Shown: positions 22,867-33,800 of the stretch, one piece after another | How positions within the stretch are numbered: the first letter of the stretch is position 1 | How the letters are laid out: every line of letters begins with the position of its first letter | Origin: DAOTUL01 sp034437435 | GTDB lineage: Bacteria > Chloroflexota > Anaerolineae > Aggregatilineales > Phototrophicaceae | Direction of reading: 5' to 3' | Assembly: GCA_964417785.1 (NCBI GenBank) | Contig: CAYQJO010000009.1 | Span: forward strand, 1 to 41,332 | DNA: 41,332 bases | Program-made: the position numbers and the translations under genes | The notes under the pieces: generated by a model | Database searches by the model: none | The model's input: only the letters and a program-made list of their open reading frames with translations | Told to the model about the DNA's origin: nothing

Positions 22867-24462
22867 CTATAAGCCGTATTCACGCCAACGCCGTTCAACC
22901 AGCGCTGACATTTCGGATTCAAGTTCTAGTGCTGGTGGCGCGGCTTTGGTGCTGCGCCGCGCATCAATGCCTACACGATCCTGATGGCGATGGAGATCAC
23001 GCCGCCAATCGACACTGGCTAGAATCAACCACGCCAGCCGCGCCGGATCGTCCATATCGGTATCCGTATCGACCAGAATCAGGTGCTTATCCGGCACCTG
23101 CCGCCATAAATCCGACAGTAGCACGCCAGCCGGGTCCGTGCCAACCGCTACGATAATCACTGTATTATGCCAGAGTGTCCAGCGCAGGCCAATATCGTGC
23201 GTAGCGGAAGTTGTCGCCGGCAGGTCACCGGTAGTGCCGGTGGCATCGATCCCGACCTTGCCACCGAAGCCGTCGGTATGGGCGATTCCGTCGCCGGTGT
23301 GGACCGGGCCGTCAAGCTGGACGATGCGCATGGATTGAAGGGCATGTCGGGCTATGGTGTCCATATCGCGGACATCAACCCCGGCATCGACAACAATGAT
23401 GGCCCGGTTGAGCGCAAGCTGGCCCATACCCCAGAGTCCGTACATGACCTTGTGGGCCGCACCGGGGTAGGTGCTATCAACGCTGACCACCGCCAGGTTG
23501 CGGAATACACCTGCTGCCGGGAAGTTGAAATCGACTACTTCGGTCAGGAGCAGGCGCATGAGCGGTGTGAGCAGAGCCTCACTGGCCTTGTTCAGCCAGT
23601 GATCCTCAGATGGTGGCGGTGATGATAGCACCAGCGGCAGATAACCACCTTCTCGCTGCGTGACCGCCGTGATCTGAAGTGTCGATTCCATCGTTATCTG
23701 ACGGTAGAACCCATCGCTGCCGCCGAGTGTGGCCGTTACGCCGCCGGGAACCAGCCGCCCTTCAATGATGATCTCGGCGTTGGCAGGTACCCGGAGCGCC
23801 TGCGTTTGCGCCTGCGTCAGCGGCACGGGCCGCCGGCGTATCCAACCACTCAACCAATAGGGATGCAAGTCGGATGGGAGCGGAACACCAGCGGCCCAGA
23901 TCATGGCCGGATCGCCGCCCAGGACCAGTGCTGCCGGAGTTGGTTCAGCGACAGGGACGTCAATCCAGAGATTTTCCTGGTGGATGACTGCCTTAACCGT
24001 CTGAACGCGCCCATCCAGGACCAGTTGAGCCTGCGGCAGGTTCGGGTGGCTCTCCTGCGACCACTGACGGCATACAGGAAGTGCGTTCAGGCTGGTCTGT
24101 TGGTAACGATTGGCACTGATTGGACTGGTGCGTATGATGCTGAACAACTCACTGGCGCGACTGGTGATGGCACTCAGGCTGAAATCCAGATTAACCAACC
24201 CGGTTACCCGTTCGCTGATCTCGTCCAGGTGATCGACACCCAGCGCCCATGCCATCCGGCGCGGACTGCCGAACAGGTTGGTCACGACCGGGAATTGGCG
24301 GCCCTGAACCTGCGGGAACAGCAGAGCGCGGTTGCGCTGTGACTGCGCAACGTGGCGGGTGATGGCGGCGATTTCCAATGCCGATTCGACCGGGCGGGCG
24401 ACATAAACAAGGTCGTTGGCCTGTTCCAGCCGAATCAGAAATTCATCGAGGTCGCGGTACAT
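22867..24462 (-). CDS. UbiD-family protein, probably catalytically degenerate
   Basis: The family comprises prenylated-FMN decarboxylases; members act in ubiquinone and futalosine-route menaquinone synthesis. The fold is recognisable over 531 residues: YRDLDEFLIRLEQANDLVYVARPV, FPVVTNLFGSPRRMAWALG, ALVLGGDPAMIWAAGVPLP, RVPANAEIIIEGRL, FPAAGVFRNLAVVSVDSTYPGAAHKVMYGLWGM and FGGKVGIDATGTTG. However, the prFMN/metal segment NxGxYR is not conserved. The metal-ligand glutamate of the SEY...AG motif aligns with proline (HPYWLSG), and EGPxG[D/E] is replaced by ATLGGS, so the acid pair is lost. I infer an inactive or re-purposed homologue, perhaps helping MenG. The alignment is by eye. Confidence 0.8.
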   Translation of the reverse strand: MYRDLDEFLIRLEQANDLVYVARPVESALEIAAITRHVAQSQRNRALLFPQVQGRQFPVVTNLFGSPRRMAWALGVDHLDEISERVTGLVNLDFSLSAITSRASELFSIIRTSPISANRYQQTSLNALPVCRQWSQESHPNLPQAQLVLDGRVQTVKAVIHQENLWIDVPVAEPTPAALVLGGDPAMIWAAGVPLPSDLHPYWLSGWIRRRPVPLTQAQTQALRVPANAEIIIEGRLVPGGVTATLGGSDGFYRQITMESTLQITAVTQREGGYLPLVLSSPPPSEDHWLNKASEALLTPLMRLLLTEVVDFNFPAAGVFRNLAVVSVDSTYPGAAHKVMYGLWGMGQLALNRAIIVVDAGVDVRDMDTIARHALQSMRIVQLDGPVHTGDGIAHTDGFGGKVGIDATGTTGDLPATTSATHDIGLRWTLWHNTVIIVAVGTDPAGVLLSDLWRQVPDKHLILVDTDTDMDDPARLAWLILASVDWRRDLHRHQDRVGIDARRSTKAAPPALELESEMSALVERRWREYGL

Positions 24463-24559
24463 ATGGCCCGTTCATAATGTTTAAAACGATCAGAATATAA
24501 TATACGCGACCTCAATGAGACTCATATGAATGGTTTACTTGCAGAGTGTGCGCGGCCAC

Positions 24560-25471
24560 TCAGTGCGGTCGGCGGGTCTGGATCGCTACCCAATCGCCCT
24601 GGACATGGCGCTGGACCGGCTCTAACCCGGACCCGATGAGGGCGGCTTCCACATCGTCGGCCTGTTCCAACGTCAACCCGCTGAAGATGCCGCTGCCGCC
24701 AGGGCGAACCACGTTGCCAAGTCCCTGCTCGCACATGGGGATAATCACCCGCGCCAGGATGTTGACGACGACCAGATCAAAACGCCGCGATGACGCCAGT
24801 ACACTGTCAAGGCTGCCGGTCTGGGCGGTAATTTTATCTGCCACATCGTTCTGGGCGGCGTTGAGGTCAGTTGTTTTGACGGCGGTCGGGTCGATGTCCA
24901 GCGCCAGGATCGAATGCGCTCCGAGTTTGGCGGCAGCAATCGCCAGGATGCCGCTGCCACAGCCGAGATCAAGAACCCGCTGTCCAGGCTCTACGCAGTT
25001 TTCCAGCGCGATCAGGCAAAGCTGGGTGGTAGGGTGGGTGCCGGTACCGAAGGCCATGCCAGGGTCCAGCGCCAGTTCAATGTCGTCGGGACCCAGGTCC
25101 ATCTCGATCCACTGGGGACGGATCACGATCCGGCGGCCCAGGCGAATCGGCTTATAGTGGGCTTTCCAGGCTTCGGCCCAGTCGGCTTCATCAATCAATG
25201 TGTAGACCGGTGTGGGCATGGGGTACATCATGTTCATGTAGCGCAGTGCATCCTCGAACTGGCGGGTGGTGGCTTCGGCCCGTTCATCGGCGGGGATATA
25301 GGCCCGCACGGTGAGCCGTTCTGCTGGTGGGACCTCGCCATCGTCCCAGGCGTCGGGCATGATGCCTTCCTGCTCGATGGACACGCCCTGGTGACCATAG
25401 CGTTGCAGCAGTTCAGCGATGGCTTCGGCGGCCTCGCCATCCACGCTGAGCTTGATTTCGATCCATTTCAT
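24560..25471 (-). CDS. prmA: ribosomal protein L11 methyltransferase
   Basis: PrmA trimethylates ribosomal protein L11 using SAM. The 303 residues open with MKWIEIKLSVDGEAAEAIAELL, an N-terminal substrate-recognition domain. The linker segment is WAEAWKAHYKPIRLGRRIVIRP, then LDPGMAFGTGTHPTTQLCL, VLDLGCGSGILAIAAAKLGA (SAM motif I), ALDIDPTAV and FDLVVVNILARVI. It is the last gene of the hrcA-grpE-dnaK-dnaJ-prmA cluster, an order also common in Firmicutes. A hairpin at 25500-25525 separates it from dnaJ. A gap of about 97 bases follows before ubiD; no clear terminator is visible. Confidence 0.95.
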   Translation of the reverse strand: MKWIEIKLSVDGEAAEAIAELLQRYGHQGVSIEQEGIMPDAWDDGEVPPAERLTVRAYIPADERAEATTRQFEDALRYMNMMYPMPTPVYTLIDEADWAEAWKAHYKPIRLGRRIVIRPQWIEMDLGPDDIELALDPGMAFGTGTHPTTQLCLIALENCVEPGQRVLDLGCGSGILAIAAAKLGAHSILALDIDPTAVKTTDLNAAQNDVADKITAQTGSLDSVLASSRRFDLVVVNILARVIIPMCEQGLGNVVRPGGSGIFSGLTLEQADDVEAALIGSGLEPVQRHVQGDWVAIQTRRPH

Positions 25472-25499
25472 TGTGATGTATCCAGTTCAATGTTGGGAG

Positions 25500-25525
25500 A
25501 AGGACATGGGCCTCGCCATGTCCTT
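25500..25525 (-). other. intercistronic hairpin between dnaJ and prmA
   Basis: AAGGACATGG (25500-25509) pairs perfectly with CCATGTCCTT (25516-25525) around a six-base loop. No T tract follows on the minus strand, so it is more likely a message-stabilising or processing element than a terminator. Confidence 0.6.
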
Positions 25526-25532
25526 GTTTGTG

Positions 25533-26681
25533 CTACTCCCCGGCGAAGAAGTCCATCACCCGGCCCATAAAGCCCTTGCCGTTGGGCTGTGGTTGGACCT
25601 CACTGCCCATGACATCGGCCAGAGACTCGAATGCTTTGCGCTGTTCCGGGGTCAGTTTGGTGGGAATATCCACCCGGACGTGGATCAGTTGATCGCCGCG
25701 CCCACTGTTTGAGCCGTCGCTGCGCAGACGCGGGAAGCCTCGACCGCGCATCCGGAAGATTTTGCCACTCTGTGTACCCGCCGGAATCGTCAGTTCGACA
25801 TCGCCATCCACCGTCGGGACGATGATCTTGTCGCCCAGGGTGGCCTGGACTACGTTGATCGGAATTTCCAGCAGGATGTCGTTGTCGCGGCGGACAAAGA
25901 ACTCATGTTCTTTGACGTTGACCACGACATATAAATTGCCCTGCGGTGCGCCCTGTTCGCCGACATCGCCTTCGCTGCGCACCTGAATCTGCAAGCCTTC
26001 GTGGACGCCCGGTGGAATCTTGACATTCAACGTGGTGCGATTGCGCACCCGACCGCTGCCGTCGCACTTTTTGCAGGGATTCTCGACAATGCTGCCCTTG
26101 CCGCCACACTGCGGACACGGTGCCACCCGGACCATTGAGCCGAGGAAGGTCTGTTGGACCTGACGCACTTCACCTGTGCCGCTGCACATGGGGCAGGTGG
26201 TCGGGCTGCTGCCCGGCTCGGCCCCGTTGCCGTCACAGTGGTCACAGGTCTCCAGGCGGTCGAACGTCACTTCGCGCTCGGTGCCGAATACGGCTTCTTC
26301 AAAGCTGACGGTGACGTTTACACGGCGGTCGGCTCCGGCACGAGGTCCCCGCCGGCGTGTGCCACCGGCAGTCCGTCCGCCAAAGTTGTTGAAGAATTCC
26401 TCGAAGATTTCTTCAAAACCGGCGAATCCGGCCCCACCAGCGCCGCTATAACCGGCCTGACCGCTGACACCAGCGTGACCGAAGCGGTCGTATCGGGCGC
26501 GTTTTTCGTCATCTGAGAGGACTTCGTAAGCCTCGTTGATTTCCTTGAATTTGTCCTCGGCGTTCGGTTCTTCGCTGACGTCAGGATGATACTGCCGTGC
26601 CAGCTTGCGGAAGGACCGCTTGATGTCGTCCTTCGTTGCGCTGCGCTGAACTCCAAGAACTTCGTAATAATCTCGTGCCAT
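25533..26681 (-). CDS. dnaJ: chaperone protein DnaJ
   Basis: This Hsp40 co-chaperone stimulates the ATPase of DnaK and hands over clients. The 382 residues contain the J domain (about 1-70) with the HPD motif in LARQYHPDVSEE, and a Gly/Phe-rich linker (GHAGVSGQAGYSGAGGAGFAGFEEIFEEFF). The four zinc repeats are CDHCDGNGAEPG, CPMCSGTGEV, CPQCGGKGSI and CKKCDGSGRV. C-terminal beta domains follow with IPPGVHEGLQIQVRSEGD and RMRGRGFPRL. It is co-directional with dnaK, 60 bases downstream of it. Confidence 0.97.
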   Translation of the reverse strand: MARDYYEVLGVQRSATKDDIKRSFRKLARQYHPDVSEEPNAEDKFKEINEAYEVLSDDEKRARYDRFGHAGVSGQAGYSGAGGAGFAGFEEIFEEFFNNFGGRTAGGTRRRGPRAGADRRVNVTVSFEEAVFGTEREVTFDRLETCDHCDGNGAEPGSSPTTCPMCSGTGEVRQVQQTFLGSMVRVAPCPQCGGKGSIVENPCKKCDGSGRVRNRTTLNVKIPPGVHEGLQIQVRSEGDVGEQGAPQGNLYVVVNVKEHEFFVRRDNDILLEIPINVVQATLGDKIIVPTVDGDVELTIPAGTQSGKIFRMRGRGFPRLRSDGSNSGRGDQLIHVRVDIPTKLTPEQRKAFESLADVMGSEVQPQPNGKGFMGRVMDFFAGE

Positions 26682-26714
26682 GCTCCAACTCGTATCGTGT
26701 CATCGGGAGAGGCA

Positions 26715-26737
26715 AGAGCGAGGCACTGCCTCGCTCT
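26715..26737 (-). other. hairpin at the 3' end of dnaK
   Basis: AGAGCGAGGC (26715-26724) and GCCTCGCTCT (26728-26737) form a perfect 10 bp stem with a three-base loop. It lies between the dnaK stop (26742) and dnaJ. No T tract follows on the minus strand. It probably protects upstream dnaK mRNA or marks a processing site. Confidence 0.6.
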
Positions 26738-26741
26738 CTAA

Positions 26742-28655
<1,914 letters not shown>

Positions 28656-28678
28656 GATTATCTCCTATAATTTCTGGA

Positions 28679-29233
28679 TTACTGCGCCACGCGCACGAGA
28701 GCGGGCCGCAGCATAATGTCGCCGCTCATATAGCCTTTTTGCATGGTTTCGATAATATGACCACTGTCAACATCATCGCTTTCGTCCATAGCGATAGCCT
28801 GATGTAAGTTCGGGTCAAAAGGCTCACCTACCGGATCAACGGGTTCAATGTTGTGGTCTTCCAGAATGCGTGTGAGCTTGCTATGCACGAGATTGACGCC
28901 GTTAATCCAGGGATTTTCCTGAATTTCTTCCGGGACAGTCACCATAGCACGCTCAAAATCGTCGATGATTGGCAGCAGTGTCTTGAGTACATCCAACTGG
29001 ATGCGCTCGCGCATGTCCTGTTGTTCTCGTTCGATGCGCCGCCGATAATTCTGGAATTCGGCCAGCGTGCGCTGCCAGCCGTCAAGATTCTTCTTTGCCT
29101 CGGCTTTTAGCTCCGCTGATTGGTCATCGGCAACAGCGGTTGTCTCCTCATCGTCGGCGATGGCGACATCCGGCGCTTCATTGGCCGTTTCCTCAGCCGG
29201 TTTATCGCTTTTTTTGACCAAACTTGCCTCCAT
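28679..29233 (-). CDS. grpE: nucleotide exchange factor GrpE
   Basis: GrpE releases ADP from DnaK and works as a thermosensor. The 184 residues begin with an acidic low-complexity stretch (PAEETANEAPDVAIADDEETTAVADD). A long helical region follows (WQRTLAEFQNYRRRIEREQQDMRERIQLDVLKTLLPIIDDFERAM), then the beta domain PVGEPFDPNLHQAIAMDESDDVDSGHIIETMQKGYMSGDIMLRPALVRVAQ. It lies 23 bases upstream of dnaK and is separated from hrcA by a terminator-like hairpin. Confidence 0.96.
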   Translation of the reverse strand: MEASLVKKSDKPAEETANEAPDVAIADDEETTAVADDQSAELKAEAKKNLDGWQRTLAEFQNYRRRIEREQQDMRERIQLDVLKTLLPIIDDFERAMVTVPEEIQENPWINGVNLVHSKLTRILEDHNIEPVDPVGEPFDPNLHQAIAMDESDDVDSGHIIETMQKGYMSGDIMLRPALVRVAQ

Positions 29234-29290
29234 CAGGTGGTTCCCAACACAATCACATAGTCTAGCGACAAGATAATAGAATTACGTTAA

Positions 29291-29319
29291 CAAAAAGATG
29301 AGTGACCCGTGAGTTACTC
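29291..29319 (-). terminator. terminator or attenuator between hrcA and grpE
   Basis: On the minus strand, GAGTAAC (29319-29313) pairs with GTCACTC (29306-29300) with one wobble, and ATCTTTTTG follows directly. The stem overlaps the hrcA stop codon. It would terminate a fraction of hrcA transcripts before grpE. Confidence 0.55.
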
Positions 29320-30366
29320 GCCCAGAATATCATCATCGCTATAAAGTTCGTGGAGCATACTGGTCATCAGGCCGGAGACGTAGCGGACTGTCTGGATGGC
29401 ACGACCATAGTTGATGTGGGTGGGACCCAGTACCCCCACTGCACCGATCATGTGGCCGGGGATACCGTAGCGGCTGATGACGATGCTCAACTGGTTCAAT
29501 TCTTCGCGTCCATCGCCAGCGACGATCACCTTGAAATCGTCGGCTGTCGGGTTCAGAACATCGGCGAGGATCATATCGAGAAATGCGCGTTCCTCAAACA
29601 CCCGGATGGCCTGCTGTGCGCCCTCACCATCCTGAAATGTGTTGATGATGTCGCTCAAGCCATCGCGAAACACGCGCAGATGCGAGTTGTCGGCAGATTC
29701 CATCAATTCGGATGCCAGTTCCGCCACTTCCCGTTCCAACAGGGGAAGCTGGACCGCCTTTAGTTGAATATCATGGGCATATAGATCACGGCAGATTGTA
29801 TTGATGCGGGAGGCGGCCTCGGTCAGCTTGGCCTGGGTGACGACTTCCGCCAGATTGAGCATCCGCTGGTGGACGACACCGCCGTGCAGCACCAGGATCA
29901 TCAGTACCAACCGGCCCTGAATGGATACTAACTCGACATGCTTGAAACGATTGGTTCGGGAGACGGGCGGTGTCACCAGCGAGGCTGTCTGGGCTGTGCG
30001 GGCCACCAGTGTTGCGGCCAGCCGCATCCAGGCGTCCGTCGCCATTGGCAGCGTCTGTAATTTGGATTCAATCCGCCGTTGCTCACCCTGCATCAGATCA
30101 TGCTGGTCGATGATGCGCTGGACAAAGTACCGGTAACCGTTTTCGGTTGGTACACGCCCGGCTGATTTGTGCGGTGCACGAATGTACCCCAGTTCCTCCA
30201 ATACGACCATTTCATTGCGAATGGTGGCCGAACTGACGCTCAGATCGCTGTGATCGACGACATGCTGGGAACTGACTGGCTCTGGTTTTTCTGTGTACGC
30301 TCGTATAATATGTGTGAGGATTTTTTCCTGGCGGTCCGTAAGTTCGGGTAGTTGGGAAGCGTCCAT
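29314..30366 (-). CDS. hrcA: heat-inducible transcription repressor HrcA
   Basis: HrcA represses chaperone genes by binding CIRCE operators, and needs GroEL to fold. The product is 350 residues from ATG 30366. Its N-terminal winged helix is LTDRQEKILTHIIRAYTEKPEPVSSQHVVDHSDLSVSSATIRNEMVVLEELGYIRAPHKSAGRVPTENGYRYFV. It is followed by the GAF-like and dimerisation domains (GRLVLMILVLHGGVVHQRML; YGIPGHMIGAVGVLGPTHINYGRAIQTVRYVSGLMTSML). AGGAG lies ten bases before ATG 30366, whereas TTG 30375 is only one base after it, so 30366 is preferred. No CIRCE-like TTAGCACTC/GAGTGCTAA repeat lies upstream. Confidence 0.95.
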   Translation of the reverse strand: MDASQLPELTDRQEKILTHIIRAYTEKPEPVSSQHVVDHSDLSVSSATIRNEMVVLEELGYIRAPHKSAGRVPTENGYRYFVQRIIDQHDLMQGEQRRIESKLQTLPMATDAWMRLAATLVARTAQTASLVTPPVSRTNRFKHVELVSIQGRLVLMILVLHGGVVHQRMLNLAEVVTQAKLTEAASRINTICRDLYAHDIQLKAVQLPLLEREVAELASELMESADNSHLRVFRDGLSDIINTFQDGEGAQQAIRVFEERAFLDMILADVLNPTADDFKVIVAGDGREELNQLSIVISRYGIPGHMIGAVGVLGPTHINYGRAIQTVRYVSGLMTSMLHELYSDDDILGE

Positions 30367-30386
30367 GAATCGCAATCTCCTGGAGG

Positions 30387-30415
30387 TTGCTGATTGTTGG
30401 TAAGAATACTATCAT
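30387..30415 (+). promoter_or_regulatory. promoter of trxA
   Basis: TTGCTG (30387-30392), 17 bases, TATCAT (30410-30415). The start codon lies about 44 bases downstream. The -10 shares two bases with the hrcA -10 on the other strand. Confidence 0.4.
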
Positions 30416-30433
30416 GCCATAAGCTGGCGTCAA
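30406..30433 (-). promoter_or_regulatory. promoter of the hrcA operon
   Basis: On the minus strand, TTGACG (30433-30428), 16 bases, TAGTAT (30411-30406) with TG just upstream (extended -10). It gives a leader of about 33 bases. No CIRCE operator overlaps it. Confidence 0.5.
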
Positions 30434-30458
30434 GATAAGTGTAAGGAGTGTAGCAACG

Positions 30459-30785
30459 ATGGGTGCCAATACAATCGAGGTTACCGAAACCAATTTCCCC
30501 GAACAGGTTTTGAACTCAGAGACACCTGTTCTGGTTGACTTCTGGGCCGAATGGTGTGGTCCGTGCAAGATGATCGCGCCGATTGTCCAGGAAATTGCGA
30601 ATGAATACGAAGGCAAGCTCATGGTCGGCAAGCTCGACGCCGACGCGCATGCCGGTGTGCTGGAAAAATACAGCATCATGGGTATTCCGACCCTGATTCT
30701 GTTCAAAGATGGTGAGCCAGTGGTTCGGATTACTGGTTATCATCCGAAGGACAAGATTGTCAACCGCCTGCAAGGTCATCTTTAA
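30459..30785 (+). CDS. trxA: thioredoxin
   Basis: Thioredoxin reduces protein disulfides in the cytoplasm with electrons from thioredoxin reductase. The 108 residues are the normal length. The active site WCGPCK (C33, C36) lies in VLVDFWAEWCGPCKMIAPIVQEIANEY. The cis-proline loop is IMGIPTLILFKDGEPV, and the last helix is HPKDKIVNRLQGHL. AAGGAG lies upstream of ATG 30459. It is divergent from hrcA with 92 bases between start codons and ends in a strong bidirectional terminator. Confidence 0.97.
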   Translation: MGANTIEVTETNFPEQVLNSETPVLVDFWAEWCGPCKMIAPIVQEIANEYEGKLMVGKLDADAHAGVLEKYSIMGIPTLILFKDGEPVVRITGYHPKDKIVNRLQGHL

Positions 30786-30801
30786 GCAGTTACGGTCCAA
30801 C

Positions 30802-30840
30802 AAACAAAAGATCCGCCGTTATGGTGGGTCTTTTGTTTTG
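30802..30840. terminator. bidirectional intrinsic terminator between trxA and the kinase gene
   Basis: AAACAAAAGATCCGCC (30802-30817) pairs with GGTGGGTCTTTTGTTT (30823-30838) with two G-T wobbles and a five-base loop. The T-rich right arm and A-rich left arm let it work on both strands: trxA on plus, the histidine kinase (ending 30851) on minus. Confidence 0.85.
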
Positions 30841-30850
30841 TATCGGGCGT

Positions 30851-33800
30851 TTAATCTGATGCCGGTTCTTCGACCAAATGGCGGCCATTGGCCCCGTTGA
30901 CCGGCACGGGATCGGAGACCAGGGGAATGACAAAGCTGAAGGTGGTCCCTTTGCCGACTTCGCTTTCGACCCAGACTTCGCCGTTGTGACCCTCAATGAT
31001 ACGGCGTGTGATCATCATGCCCAGGCCGGTGCCTTTGGCGGTGACTTTGGCTTCTTCACTGCGGAAGTAGTCTTCGCGGAAGATGCGGCGCAGGTCGTTC
31101 TCGTTCATGCCAATGCCGGTGTCGCTGATGGCGAATTGCAGGACCGGGCCGACATTTTCGTTTCTCCGGTTGACGTAGCGGTCGCGCACCCAGGCTTCCA
31201 ATGTGATGCTGGCCTCTGGTGGGCTGTACTTGTGAGCGTTGCTGACGAAGTTGGTCAACACCTGGATCAGGCGGGTGGGGTCAGCCATTACCAACGGTAG
31301 ATCATCTGGCACGCGGTTGATGACCGTTTGCTGTTTTTCCTCGATCTGGTTCTGGAAGGGGATCAGCGTGTCTACCAGAACACTGCGGAAGCTCACCGGT
31401 GCCAACTCGATCTTGAGCTTGTTAGCGTCGCTGGCGGCAACGTCTTTGAGGTCATCGATGATGGCCTGCATCCGTTCGGCGTTGTTGGCGATGATCCCGG
31501 CGACTTTCTGTATCTGGTCATAGTCCATCGAGGTGACCATGGCCCCTTTCATCGCAGAAGCGTAGCCCTTGATCGGCGTCAGCGGGTTTTTCAATTCGTG
31601 TGCGGCGAAGGCGACAAACTCGCTCTTGGTCTCGTTAGCGCGGGTCAGTTCGGCGTAAAGCTGCGCATTGGCAATGGCGATAGAGGCATGTTCCGCCAGA
31701 CGCTGCGCCCAGTCTTGATCGAGCAGGTTCAGCCGGGGTTCCTGGTTGGTCTCCAGAATCAATATGGCGTTGATTTCGCCGCCGGTGAGCATCGGCACGG
31801 TAATCTGGCTCAGCGCATCCCGCAGGCTCGGCACGTAGTCGGGGTCCATTTTCACATAGGGTTGCAGGTCGGGACGGCGGGTACGCATCACACGTTTGAC
31901 GATACCGCGATCCAGCGGCCACAGATGATTCTCGGCTCCTTCCGGGACATCGTTTTCGTCGTAGCCGTCCTTCGCCAGGATTTCCAGATACTCACGGTCC
32001 TCGGTAACGACGCCCAGAACGCCTGTCATGGCGTTACTGTTGGCGATGGCCCAACGAACGGTAATCTCTGCGACCGTACTCAGGTCGAGGGTGCGATTTA
32101 ACTCCCGGTCGATGCGTTCTAATGCTTCGAGTTCCTGCACGCGCCGGTTAAGCTGGATGTCAGTCTGCTGGAACAGGCGGGCGTTCTCGATGGCGACAGC
32201 GGCCTGACCGGCGAAAGTCGTCAAAAGCTCGACGTCTTCCTCCACATAGGCGGAACCATCTTTCTTATTGATGACTTCCAGCACACCCACCACACGATCT
32301 TTGGTCACCAGCGGCACTGCCAGGACCGACTCGGTGGCGAATTCACTGCCTTCACCGATTTCGCCCTGCCAGCTTTCGTCCTGAGAAATGTCGTTGGAGA
32401 TCACATGTTTACCCGTCTCGGCGACCTTGCCCACCAGACCGTATCCGGCTTTCAGACGGGTGCCGATCAACTGCTCGCCCTTGCCGCCGGTCGCCACCCG
32501 GAATTCCAGGTCGTTGCTGCCATCTTCGACCGTCAGCAGCAGTGATCCGGCCTCTGTGTTCAAGATGTCCACTGCTGAAGCGACGATCAGGTCCAGCAGG
32601 CGTTCGACGTCGCCTTCGGTCGCCACTAACTGGCGGCTGATGTCGTTGAGTACGGCAAGCTGCCGGGCGCGGACATTGGCGTCGTTGAAGAGCCGTGCGT
32701 TTTCCAGCGCAGTTGCCGCCAGCGTGGCAATGTCACTGAAAATACGCAGTTGTTCAGGGGTGTACTTGAGTTCCGGATCTTCTTCACCGATTGCCATCAC
32801 ACCGACAGCGCGTGTCCCCGCCATCAGGGGAACACCCATCCAGGCTCTCATCAGCGGGTTCTCAAATGTCAGCGGGCTGTTGCGCTGTGCCATACTGCGA
32901 ATGTAGCTATCTTCCCGGATCGGCGTACCGGATCGGATGACCTCGCTGTAAAGGTCTATACCGGTGGACCATTTTACATCTTCCCGCTCTGGCAGGCGTT
33001 CATCGTGTTCCAGGTAGAACACAAAATAGAATTGGTCGGTTGAAGGTTCATACAGCGCGATGTGGAAATAGGCAGACGGGATGAGCTTTAATGTCTGCGC
33101 ACTGATAAGCTCAATCAAGTCGTTGAACTCGATGGTGAAGTTTACCGCCTGGCTGACCTGGCTGAACACGTCGAGTTCGCGCACGCGCCGTTCCAGTGAT
33201 TCGATCACTTTGGCCCGTTCAATACCAACCGACAACTGGCCGACCAGATTGTTGATAAAGCGCAGTTCTTCAAACGTGTAGGCGTTGTTCTGCGAAAGGG
33301 GCGGCCCGACGCAGACGAAGCCGTTAAGCTGGTCGCTGCCAGGGATGCCAGCGAGCACCATCACTTGCAGAATGCGCAGGCGGTCGCGGTCAACGTAGAG
33401 TTCGCTCGGCCATGTACTGCCCGGTTGCAGGTAGATGGTTGTCTCACGGTTGCGCAATAGTTGGACGATACCGCTCTCTGTACCGAAGATAATGTCGGTC
33501 TCCGGGGCGGGATCGCCATAAGCGACGTATTCCTGGCTCTGGTTGTCGAAGAGAAAAACCAGGACATTGATCGGGCTGATGGTGTCGCCGAGCAGTGTGC
33601 GGAATTCGTGGATCATGACCGGCTTATTGACCATGGATGTCAATCGCTGGCTGAACGACTCCAGGCGTTCCTGGTAGTTATAGCGCGTGCGGTAATAGAT
33701 CGCTTCAATTCGCCGCTGGAGGCGAGTCCGCAATGGGATGAACACCACCGAGAGCAGGAAGATCGTCAGGACAATCAGCAAAGGGCTGTCGGCTGCGACA

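Noticed and set aside
30430..30458. GGAGTGTAGCAA near trxA as half of a CIRCE element
   Set aside because: It differs from GAGTGCTAA, has no matching left half at the nine-base spacing, and contains the trxA ribosome site.
31328..32101. 257-codon plus-strand ORF within the kinase gene
   Set aside because: Antisense shadow of GAF/HisKA coding sequence, no domain.
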